DNA of 64,000 nucleotides, from assembly GCA_002749535.1 (NCBI GenBank), contig MZZL01000380.1:248001-312000 (forward strand), given 5' to 3'. Below the pieces are notes generated by a model. That model saw only the letters and a list, made by a program, of their open reading frames with translations. It had not been told where the DNA came from and made no database searches. Below are positions 52,688 to 64,000 of this stretch, piece after piece. Origin of the DNA: Apophysomyces variabilis. Taxonomy: Eukaryota; Mucoromycota; Mucoromycetes; Mucorales; Mucoraceae. Numbering within the stretch: position 1 is the stretch's first letter; each line of letters opens with the position of its first letter. Both the position numbers and the translations under genes were made by a program.

Positions 52688-54132
52688 GAATCAACATGTG
52701 AAAAGTTTATGATCTATCTGTGTTTTTTGCCCAAAAGGTGTGAAGATCGTGATGTTAAATTAGTCTTATAGCTCTAAGGCTATGCTACATTGAGAATCGG
52801 ATATAGACATACCTACATTAACAGTCAGCGACTACGCTTGCAGCGAAGTCTTGATGAAAAGGAGAAGATGTAAGTAATTCCAGTTCGGATATGTTCCAGA
52901 TTTGACGTATTTCTCATCGAAATTGATTAGCCGCTCATAAGATGGTAACAAGCGGTATGTGTAAGTCGGAGCACGGCAAGGACAAACATACTTTGCTCGT
53001 CAGACTCACCAGACATGACATCCGTCTTAATCACTGAGGAAGGTAATGGTTTTCAAGCCAGCTAATGCAAACTTTCTGATCTATTATGTGCACATATACC
53101 GACAAGTGGTGCGCATCCGATACGCTTGGGTAAGACAACTCCTCGACCACAACCGCTCCTAAGCTGAACTTTCCTTGTATTCATAACATACCGTTATCAT
53201 ACCGTGTGTTGCATTATTTAAAGCAAGCAGACGCTGGAGGTGCTTGTATCAAGCAGCGAGTTTGTTCATACGACATCACGTTGTGCTATTGCTCTATAAT
53301 TCCATAACAATGTCTCTGGTCAATGAAACACGAAAGTTCTAGCGCACTTTGAGCAGGGTCACTTTGTCTGGTGCCTACAGCGAGATAATCAAATTGGATA
53401 AAAGAATAAAGGAAGTTTTCCTAGTTAATGGGTAATTACCGTACGCTCTTTCATTTTAAAGAAATTATTCGATAAAACGTAGCGGCAGCGCTTATTAACA
53501 TGACATATGGAAAGGAAAAAATCATGTTGCTAACAAGGGGTTTGCATAAAGCTCAGCCGGGAATGGTAACTTTCTGAGAACTAAATATACTTTACTTTGC
53601 TAGTCTGCCTACAGCTGGAATCTTCCATCTTAGGATACACAAAACAAAGCTTGTAAATTAACGCTTTTCCGAACGTACGCAGATTAGACAACCTTGAGGT
53701 TAAAAATTCATACAATATTATCCATTCATAAAGTTGTCTTCCTCCATAGACTGCATATGTATACTAGAAGTGCAGTATTGGTGTTATGATGCTAGTAATT
53801 AAGATTAAAAAACATCAAACGTATGCGGGTGAAGAAAAAGGGTACTTAATGTCAGCTATTCATGAAACATGTCATACAGTACCCTAAGTATGGGGTTTCA
53901 ACCCGAGAGTTACTGGTATTCAGTATATGTTCTTGAAGAAACAGCATAATGATACAATGATAATGAACAGACCTTATGTTAGTTTGTTTGTCCTTCGATG
54001 TACACCAAGCGTTCCGTTTTAAAAGTTTTTGTTATTAGCGTATTCCCAAAACAAGTGATATTGAAATGTCAGGCTTATGTTTCAACACAATATATATAAA
54101 AGGCGATCCTTTGACTAAGTAAAACTTTGTTC
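52688..54132. other. Gene-poor region upstream of AVT1
   Basis: AT-rich with stops in all frames; no gene is seen. The right end contains the AVT1 TATA box and leader. Confidence 0.5.
54091..54102 (+). promoter_or_regulatory. TATA box of the AVT1-type gene
   Basis: TATATATAAAAG lies about 40 bases upstream of the ATG at 54133, the same core sequence as at the chitinase gene. The short distance implies a very short leader. Confidence 0.5.
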
Positions 54133-55866
54133 ATGATTTTCGATACACAGGCTGTCCGTATCCCTAGCAATTCTCATCCGTATTACGGAAGTATTTCGCT
54201 TGATGGTACAGAGAGCAGGTCGTTTAGAGATGTTCTAGGATCATTTGCAGGGTCTTATTCCCGCGCATCCCTTTCAATGGCCGAGAACTTGATAGTACCG
54301 GAACTGAATGACGATGTAGAAGAGCAACACAAGCTTTATCTCGCACAGATATCTTCCAATCATACGACAGCATCTACTCAATTTTTCACTTCTTTATCTC
54401 GTCATACTACCGTAGCCTCTGTACTATCGTATCAATTTGGAACACAGGATCTTCGAAAATCAACCTTTATCCAGTCGGTGTTTAACTCGATCAACCTGCT
54501 AGTTGGCATCGGTATTCTTGCGTTTCCTTTAGCTTTCCGTTACGCAGGGTGGATTATGGGCTCTGTAATCCTCTTGTTTTGCGTTGTTGCGACGAATTAC
54601 ACGGCAAAAATCCTAGGACGCTGTCTCGAATCCTATCCTGGCCTGATAACGTATGGCGACATAGGAGAAGCTGCGTTTGGAGAACGGGGTCGAATATTCA
54701 TTGGTGGCATCTTCCTTGTGGAATTGATAGCAATAGGGTATATCAAGTCAGATGAGACAAGGGTAGTAACCCGACAGTTAGAGTAACGTTAATTATACTA
54801 CTGGGCGATGGTATCCAATCAATCTTTGGACGATTTGACCCACTCCATATCGGTTTGCTTCTGTTTCTAGCGTTGACTCCAACAATGTTCCTTCCCATCC
54901 GGAGACTTGCTTTTACAAGCATGATAGGGATCATTACTTGTATTTTGCTTGTGGTCATTGTGCTGTACGACGGACTTACCAAAAATGAACATCCCGGATC
55001 TCTTTGGGAACCTATGGTATATCCGGCTTTTTTTCTACTTCTCCTACTATGTCTCACCGCTTTTTCTGTCATAGGAAACGGAAATGTTTCCTTCCGATGC
55101 TGTTAACATTCCCTTGAGTTTCGGGCTCATCATGGCCGGATTTACCGGTCACTCTGTGTTTCCAGCGATTTACCGTGATATGGAGGATCCAAAGGAATAC
55201 GATCGAATGATAGACATTACATATGTGCTCACAGTTTTTCTGTATTGCGCCATGGCTGGGGCTGGATATCTCATGTTTGGTCTGGATACGATGCAAGAGG
55301 TATGCAATATAAACGTTTTCTTCTCCCGAAACGCAGACTCAATGAAAAACAATGGAAGATTACACAAAACCTGTCCCTTACCCCTGGATATAACAAGTGG
55401 TTAAACTATTTAGCTGTGTGGCTAGTGATATTGACACCTATTGCAAAATATGGTCTCATGATGAAACCACTCTGTCTAAGCTGGGAGCTATGGTTCTGCA
55501 GTCTACCGTCCGTCGATAAATGGCAGACATCGCATGTCTGGCGAAAGGACATGTTATCAATTATCAGTCGACTAATGATTGGGGTCTTTCTTGTGTATCT
55601 GGCAATGGTTTTACCTGGCTTCGACCGTGTTATGGTGAGATTAACAATTGGCCAATTGCTTCTGACATTTTGTATAGTCCCTTCTCGGAGCCTTTTTTAG
55701 CTTCGGTATTTCTTGCGTTTTCCCCATTCTTTGCAACCTTAGATTATTCGGTCATACACTGTCTCATAGAGAGTACATACTTAACTATGTTCTACTGGGG
55801 ATTTCCTGTGCATTGGCGGCAATCGGCACTGCTTGGAGTTTTGTTTCTCCTTATATTAGTATGTAA
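54133..55866 (+). CDS. AVT1-type vacuolar amino-acid transporter (AAAP)
   Basis: Exons 54133..54737, 54782..55016, 55075..55299, 55359..55634, 55678..55866 give 509 aa. A soluble N-terminus of ~110 residues (SHPYYGSISLDGTESRSFRD) is typical of Avt1. The first helix carries FIQSVFNSINLLVGIGILAFP and FPLAFRYAGW, followed by TYGDIGEAAFGERGRIFIGG. Later blocks are MAGFTGHSVFPAIYRDM, LTPIAKYGLMMKP and SLLGAFFSFGISCVFPILCNL, giving about eleven helices. Avt1 proteins exchange protons for neutral amino acids and load them into vacuoles. Intron 1 is 44 bases, among the shortest here. The ATG at 54133 is used; the upstream TTG is not. Confidence 0.92.
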
Positions 55867-56153
55867 TGTCGCAACGTAGGAAAATCAAAATCGTAGCCCA
55901 TCGGAATTAAATGTTGTCGCTCATTTTCGCGACTTGATCAGAATATATAGATCAGAAAATAAAAATATCTTCCAGACCTCTTTAAGATGACTCCAAGCGC
56001 TATAAACCAGCAAAGAGTCTGCCTCATTTAACCTGGTCATAGTATAATGGCTTAAAACAAAAATCATTAATATATAATCAATAACATATACGCTACCTAG
56101 TTAAATAAGTGTGGAGGAAATATATGCAATACAACAAAAGCAAATTGTAATCT

Positions 56154-59100
56154 TTATGCAGTTCTATTTTTTTCTTCCAATCTAGATTCACCGTTGTCTT
56201 TCCTTTCCAATGTTACCGTCTGAGGATTATCTGTAGGATCGCCAACACCTCCATTTGCTGCAGACATCTCTGTCACCTGGATACCTTCAAACTTATCTGT
56301 GAATGATGTCCATTGCGTTTCGTCCAACGTATCGTTGCTGCCCGCAAAGTCCCCAAATGGATCGTCATTCGAACTTCTTTTAATTATGGTCTTTTGCAGA
56401 GATTCATCGTGTTTGTCAAGTTCAGTTGGACCGGCCGAAGATTTGCCTTCGCTTTTGTCTCCTAAATCATCATCTTTTTTATGGACTCGACTTTCAGTTC
56501 GCTGAAGCATACTGGCGTGTGGAAAGTGCGAGAATCCTCTTGACCAATCAGTAACTTCTCCGACGTCGTCCTGTCCGGAATATAGATTATTAGTTACTTT
56601 TTGATACCTACAATCAATCTCAATCTACCTCTTCCTCATCGCTAACATATTCTTCACTATGAATTTCATGCTCCTCAGGGATGTGGTCATTGTTGTTTCC
56701 ACGGCTGTTCATAGTAAATCCGCGGTCGTAGTCATAATCATGACTATAAGCTTCACTTCCACTAAACCCCGTTACTCTATCAGTAGATCAAACCATAATA
56801 TACCTTATCCAGTTATCGCCTTCTTCTTCACCTTCCTCGTCATCGATAGTGCCATCGGCACCTCGTCGCACCAAATATCTTGAGTACTATCGTGAAGCTA
56901 CCATAAGTATGACAAGGTTATCAACAATTTACTTACTTGAGCTGCAGCAGTACTATTTAATACCTCCTCATTTTCTTCGTCATCACTTATTTCTGCTTCC
57001 ATCCCTTCACACGGTCGAGCGCCTCCTAGAGGAAGGCGATCGCGCTCTTTGGTTTCTTTGAGCTCGTTATTACAGTAACCATTCCACCTTTCCAAATCCA
57101 CATCCATCTTGATTTCAGACGCAATTGACTCTGGATATCCTTCCAAAAGCTTGATAACCTCATCCGCGATAAAAGTGAGATGTCCCATACAACCTAACCG
57201 CATACCCTTTGGTTTCGAGCTATAAACCTTTTTGTTCAGTCTCAGGATTAAAGGTATCACAAATTACATACCATTCATCGTCATTTAGCCGCTGAATTTC
57301 CACCATTTTGTCAGTTAAATGACCATCTTTGAAAACGGAAATAGCTAGGTTACGGTTGTATCCTTTATCCATTCGTCCATTGAATACTTGGTGAAGCATA
57401 TCGTAGATTACGTAGTGTAAAAAATTGTTCCAAGGAAACCCAAAGAATAAATCCTAGCATGTAGTTCGTATGAAGCCTAGTTTTATGTAAACTGTTACAC
57501 TTACAATGCATGTAGGCATCACCTTAAACTGCACAAACTTGACCTTTAAGTAGTCGCCAACAGGTAAGTTCCTTTCATTTTTAGCAGAATTGCTGCACTC
57601 GCTATTTTTAGTCTCCAGAATCTTGTCCTCGTTTAATTTCAAAGGAAATGTAGTGCTGTGCTCTTGATTACTCACCGATTGATGTTGATCAATCGTTTCT
57701 TCTTCAGCATTCGCACTTTTGGCAGTGTTATTATCCATCACATCTCCTGATAACTTCTTGTGGATGTCTTGGACGTTATCTTCGTTTTCTTTCTTTTCTG
57801 ACTGTGATAATGCTGAATGGTCTCCCAGTACAGTGTTCAAGTTTGACATATTTGAACAATGTAGTAGCTCGGCAAACAATTCACAAATTTTTAACCGTTC
57901 AAAGCCCAAAGGTATGCGTTCTCCAACTGTGGTAGACGCAGGGCCAATCTAATGAACAAAACGTTAACGCCATGCAGCGGAATAGCTATGTGCTTACCAC
58001 AGACTTAGGATTGAGAAGCAGATTGTTAAAATCGCTAACACGATCTGCCAATACCCTAAGCATATCAGCTAATGATACAGATGGATGAGAAGCGATCGTG
58101 CTAGCCTGATAGCCGTATACGCCATTCAGCATTGGGTCGTTATCCATGTCACTAATAGGTTATTCCAATGAGCAACCGAAATATCGGCCATAGAATATGA
58201 GAAACAGGTAGATTTAGGATCTCTACCTATTATTGTGGCGAATCAGATCGATAATGATCGTTACGCCATTGATCAAGGTGGAAGTGGAATTTGGTGCATT
58301 AGGATCAAGCATGTAACTGACAAGCTTTTTCATCACCCTCTCACTAAAGAAGTTATCAGTAAGACTGTATTTCGGCTTAATTTATCGGCTTAATTTACCT
58401 TTTTAATTGAGTGATCAGATCATTCACTCCTATGCTAGGCGATTCCACTAAACTCGTTTGAGACATTCGTATTATTTCGCAAATACATTGCTGAGCTATC
58501 GAATGTTCCTATAGAAAAAGAGAGATTTTAAACACCTTTAGTACAATAGAGTAAAGCAAACCTCGCTATCCAGATATGGGTCGAGTCTTTCCACGAGGTC
58601 GTCTAGCAAGTCGTGATCACTTAGCCACTATTTGAAGAAACAAAGCTGTTCAGTATCTCTTAATCTTCAATCAATCTATATCACCTGAACAAGTCCTTTT
58701 CCTTCTGGCAATTCCTCTAATCTCACTAACATTAATAGTAAATCCATGATAGCGGATGTTTGCAAATGGGAAAGAATTTTGATCAAGTTGTCCGGACTGG
58801 ATGTGATGAAGTTCACAATCTGTCGGAGTTCTATCAGCATTAACGTAACCCTGATCCTAGTTATCACCTCTGCTGTCTGCTTCGTTAAGAATACGCTGAT
58901 GACCTTGCAAAAGTATGAAGCTTGCAATGGATCAAGCCCTAAACTCCCTGTGGTTGGCGCGGCCGTGTCCGTAACTTTGCGGCGCGGGCTTCCAACGCGA
59001 TCAAGAAAGGCCCAAAATTCGTGAAGTAACTCTTTGTGCTCTAAAACTATGGCGTCTACAATCTGAGGTATTTCGCAGGAGATTATCTCGCAGGAAAGAA

Positions 59101-59518
59101 ATGGGTATCTGTACGCTTCAATACTTGCGACATGTGAGATTGATATACTTACTTCTGTTGGCCTTCGTCAAGGTTGGTAGCTGTAATGTAATTCAGAAGC
59201 TTCCGCAAGTTTTCATATTTGCATAGACTACGAAGAAACAGGGCAAGTTAAGGACTACAGTTCACGGTAAATGATTGAAGTGCCAGTATATAAGTAACCT
59301 GGCGTATGTTCTTCCAACCCTGTTATGTGATATACAAAGGCAGTTGCTAGAGAGTTGTTAATTTATGGAAAAGGATACTAATCGACCAGCTTCTGGTTAT
59401 GAGATTTGACTTCTTGAAGGAGGTCCTCCTCTTCTAGGATTTCTTCGATCTCGATATCTTCGCGATCCAACAGGGTATCTATTGCCGAAGAATTATGAAA
59501 GCCGAATCGCCAGAACAT
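56154..59518 (-). CDS. SIT4-associated protein, SAPS family (PP6 regulatory subunit)
   Basis: Fourteen exons, complement(59379..59518, 59153..59227, 58868..59108, 58685..58819, 58562..58627, 58399..58508, 58227..58343, 57998..58151, 57505..57948, 57272..57453, 56937..57219, 56804..56886, 56629..56776, 56154..56570), give 864 aa with every phase closing. The start MFWRFGFHNSSAIDTLLDRE is the SAPS hallmark. LLHEFWAFLDR, HLQTSAIMDLLLMLV, WLSDHDLLDDLVERLDP and SKPKGMRLGCMGHLTFIADE follow. The acidic C-terminal part ends with DDPFGDFAGSNDT. Yeast Sap155/185/190 and human PPP6R proteins bind Sit4/PP6 and direct it in G1 progression, TOR signalling and DNA repair. Intron 1 has minor-spliceosome signals. 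Intron 3 (58820-58867) is 48 bases with no stop, so its retention keeps the frame. Confidence 0.93.
59228..59378 (-). other. U12-type (minor spliceosome) intron, GT-AG
   Basis: On the minus strand this intron begins GTATCCTTTT, which matches the U12 donor RTATCCTTT. It contains TCCTTAAC, the U12 branch consensus, about 20 bases before the terminal CGTAG. Use of exactly these ends joins KLVDY to LCKYENLRKLL, as the SAPS family requires. The nearest U2-like donor (GTCGAT) gives the wrong phase and a weak site. Confidence 0.85.
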
Positions 59519-61093
59519 GATGCAGATGAGCTGGATTAACAGGAAGTTGATTCAGTTCACAACGGTATTCGTCACATGCTTGGAACTCGCTATTTGCACC
59601 CCCAATGCCGCCGAGATCCAAAAGGAGGCTATGTATTGTACTGCTTTATTGGATCAATGTTTATGCACTCTAACTCCATCCTGCATCTATTAACAACCCA
59701 GCCTTGTGCCAAGGGGATACTTGGATTCTGCATTATCATATCAAGCCTATGCTTCTTCGGTGTAAGACTTGACCCCTTCCAGATATGGAAACCGTTTTGA
59801 GCAGAAATGAGCGTGCGATGTTGTATTATATCAAACAACACCCTCATTTATTTTAATACAATTGCTGCTGTTGTAGTGTCCAAGTTGTCAGATATGCAGC
59901 AGAGAGTAACCCCTTCAGTAAAATGGTCTGCAGATAGCGGTCATACAGGATGAAAACCACCCATTCAGAACTGATGACTATGGATGTACTTTCAATCAAA
60001 CCCATCGCAAAGAAATATGGTTAATCATTTTGTAATTCAACAGCTTCATAGCTGAAACAAAGAGATGTAGACTTTAAGTACGTGTTAATAGGATAAGACG
60101 ATGCATTCATTCACCCACACATACAGTACGTCAATTATTTTAATCAAGTTAAAATCGTAATAGCTTGTAGCACTGATTAGCTTTATTTTATGTGTTTATC
60201 TCAGGATTATATCAAGAAATCTAGCTGGGCTATGCTCCATTAAGAAATTTGGCAGATCCTGTCCGCTTAAGATCGACTCAAATTGCTGTATCCATTTGTC
60301 CGTCTGTGTCGCATTGCGTATATTACGTTTATCCATCATCAATACAGACCTTCTTACTACTCAGTAACAATATCGATATTGAAGGTTTCAGGTTTCTTTC
60401 TTTTACAGTGGTTAGCATCCCTTTATTCACTATGGGAAATGTGGGTACGTTCTGGTCTCTCAGATCCTATTGAGCTATTTCTGGTTCCTGATGTACTATT
60501 TTCTATTAAGTATAAAATAATCCATTGGGAACCAACGTTACATTCTGCAGCGGACACGGAAACTTTGGTTCCTGATGTACTATTTCTTTACTAAATGAAA
60601 AGCAGTAAATCAGGAACCACTTCCCATAGTGATTTGTCTTATTAAGTAGTTTTATCTTTCACAGAATGTATTTACACTTTACTCTTTCCCGACCCTATAC
60701 CTGTCTCTATCACTTTAGATCCTTTCTCTGCCTCATTGATATGTGAGAAATGGTGTATCGGTTACAACCACTACTTTCCAATGAAATAATTCTATAGTAC
60801 AGGCAAATACGTTACATTGTGTTAAGCTTCTAGTGTCACACAACTCAACATTCGCCGATGAAGAGAAAGGCTCACTTTTCTTATCTCCGCTTTATTCCAG
60901 TTGCATTCACATGTAATTGGAATCGGAAGCAAAACCCCTTTGTTCCTTACTTTGAGCTCAGATTGTAAGGCACAAGTCCGGTTCGGAACAAGTTCGTTAT
61001 CTGTGACCCTCTCCGCTCAATTCCCGCCTTGGTTCAACGAGATTCTCTTTTCTTCGAGTCAACTAGGATTTGCCCTTCTTTATCCTCAACACA
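59519..61093. other. Intergenic between SAPS gene and ERG1
   Basis: Divergent promoters of the two genes. No gene is seen; a plus-strand frame at 59576-59800 lacks features. A small repeat cluster lies at 60428-60631. A pyrimidine-rich leader precedes ERG1 at 61030-61090. Confidence 0.5.
60428..60631. repeat. Small cluster of direct and inverted repeats
   Basis: GGTTCCTGATGTACTATTT occurs at 60483 and again at 60567. Its inverse AGTAAATCAGGAACC lies at 60604-60618 with one mismatch. CACTATGGGAA at 60428-60438 is inverted at 60621-60631. The arrangement resembles the remains of a small inverted-repeat element. Confidence 0.6.
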
Positions 61094-62857
<1,764 letters not shown>

Positions 62858-63277
62858 AGTTGTTTAAGTAATAGTTATAATACTTAGAAAAGCTTCCTGG
62901 GGAGGCTTTTGATTCTCTTATAGTTTATAATCTAATCCAAAATTTAAAGCACCGCATTTCTAAGAAATGGTGACTAAAAATACGAGATGAAGTCCAAAAC
63001 AGTTTCCCAAAGTAAAGTTGAGAATGGAGACAAACAGAGAAAAGTACATCCCAGTACGATGCTTGAGCTGCCGAAAATAAAAGGCTGTGTTGCCTTGAGT
63101 ACTGTGCTTCAGTAAAGAAGCTCCGCATTTTTCATCAGTAATAGATAATGCAACGATGTTATTAATGCATTTAACAAATGTAAAATTGAAGATCAGGGAC
63201 AAATTCGGAGAACAGAGATAAACAACTAGTTGTAGCTATCTAATCCAAATGTCCGGTGTGTGTCTGCCTCCTTGACC
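62858..63277. other. Convergent 3' regions with a hairpin
   Basis: The imperfect palindrome AAAAGCTTCC-TGG-GGAGGCTTTT lies at about 62888-62910, soon after the ERG1 stop. It may be a 3'-UTR structure. Nothing else is seen. Confidence 0.45.
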
Positions 63278-63487
63278 TTAGTCTTGCTCAACAGCCGTAG
63301 CTTCGCTGTTGTCATTGATCAATCCGCCCTCGATGACTCCGTTGAGGGCGCCACTTCTATAGCCACCGTGGTTGCCGACGTCGCCAGCACGATGACCTCC
63401 AGAACCTCCATAGTAACCTTCTCCGGGTGCAGCGGAAACAGCGGCTACAAGGAACGCGGCAATAGCAGTAAGAGCGAAGAATTTCAT
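63278..63487 (-). CDS. Small secreted glycine-rich protein
   Basis: A single exon encodes 69 aa. The signal peptide MKFFALTAIAAFLVAAVSA is strong, with a predicted cut after VSA or SAAP. The mature ~50 residues are Gly/His/Tyr-rich: GEGYYGGSGGHRAGD, NHGGYRSGAL, ending in an acidic TAVEQD. There is no cysteine, so it is not a disulfide-type effector. A TATA-like box lies ~90 bases upstream. The family is not recognised. A wall-associated or surface role is the usual guess for such proteins, but the sequence does not show it. Confidence 0.7.
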   Translation of the reverse strand: MKFFALTAIAAFLVAAVSAAPGEGYYGGSGGHRAGDVGNHGGYRSGALNGVIEGGLINDNSEATAVEQD

Positions 63488-64000
63488 GATGGTTTTCGTA
63501 AAGATAGTTGAAGTAAGATCTGTTAGAATATGAGTTGTTGAAGTAAAGATGGTTGAACGAGAATAACAACGCTCTTATATAGACTGGACCCAAAATTTCT
63601 GACAGCCGCAGCGGCAAACTTTATGCAGAAAGGGAATAGTTGAATTAAAGGGATAACGTAGCAAAAAATTAATTTGTTCACCCTTCAAGAATTAGGGCGC
63701 CTTGACCTGAAGTATCTCCCTTAATTACCCAGGTTTCGCTCTCGTTAAGTTCTATATCGACATAAAGTGCAGAATAATAGGGGATGCTAATTTCCACCCG
63801 TTCTTTACCAAATCTATCCTTATTATCTTTTAACAAAGACTTTGCGCCGGAAACACGGGAGTGATGTCTAAGAAAATGACCGAAATTTACCTTAGCAGTC
63901 CTGATTCAAAAGCCAGAAGAAACCATGACATGTGCATACTATTAAGATCATAGGCTTATAACTACATCTAACCATATTTCTTGTGTAATGACGCGATATG
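63488..64000. other. Promoter of the small secreted protein and window edge
   Basis: The left end is the leader and promoter of the minus-strand small gene, with TTGAAGTAA repeated in the leader (about 63500-63545). The remaining sequence shows no gene. Confidence 0.5.
63574..63582 (-). promoter_or_regulatory. TATA box of the small secreted protein gene
   Basis: On the minus strand TATATAAG lies about 87 bases upstream of the ATG at 63487, a spacing similar to the chitinase gene. Confidence 0.5.

Noticed and set aside
62888..62910. Hairpin followed by T-rich DNA as a rho-independent terminator
   Set aside because: The window is eukaryotic nuclear DNA; at most it is a 3'-UTR structure.

Overview
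The window looks like nuclear DNA of an early-diverging filamentous fungus, most likely Mucoromycota (Mucorales or a relative). The genes are split by many short GT-AG introns of about 45-80 bases with CTAAY-like branch points. The gene set is fungal: SSK2-type MAPKKK, ATF1-type bZIP, SIT4-associated protein, GH18 chitinase, ERG1. Several proteins (PHF5A/Rds3, Pelota, TMEM33/Pom33) stay very close to animal orthologues. One intron carries the signals of the minor (U12) spliceosome, which early-diverging fungi retain and yeasts have lost. I reconstructed exons by eye, using reading-frame phase and family conservation. Wherever an exon list is given without a caveat, the phases close exactly from ATG to stop.

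Layout. 1-16 kb: 3' part of a PIH1 R2TP subunit gene (-), a 3.4 kb stretch with no convincing gene, Pom33/TMEM33 (+), TYW3 (+), ubiquitin-L40 fusion (-), GH18 chitinase (+), Erf4/GOLGA7 palmitoylation subunit (+), an unrecognised multi-exon protein (-), ORC5 (+), V-ATPase proteolipid (+). 16-31 kb: a Q/H-rich disordered protein (+), an AAAP amino-acid transporter (+), an SR-protein kinase whose 5' third is present twice as 963-base copies separated by one N (+), a membrane-anchored protein joining a glycosyltransferase-like region to an alginate-lyase-like domain (+), and a Boi/Pob1-type SH3-SAM-PH protein with an added CH domain (-). 31-50 kb: SSK2-type MAPKKK (+), VPS36 (-), DOM34/Pelota (+), an unknown helical protein (-), Rds3/PHF5A (+), a divergent mitochondrial PDK-like protein (-), ATF1-type bZIP (-). 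50-64 kb: gene-poor DNA with one small two-exon membrane-protein gene (-), AVT1-type vacuolar transporter (+), SIT4-associated SAPS protein with the U12 intron (-), squalene epoxidase (+), and a small glycine-rich secreted protein (-).

The genes are mostly unrelated housekeeping genes rather than a cluster. Loose themes are stress signalling (SSK2 kinase and ATF1-type factor), RNA metabolism (SRPK, Rds3, Pelota, TYW3), endomembrane and vacuole function (VPS36, V-ATPase c, AVT1, second AAAP transporter), and wall or surface (chitinase, glycosyltransferase-lyase fusion, small secreted protein). No tRNA, rRNA, CRISPR array or intact transposon was seen.
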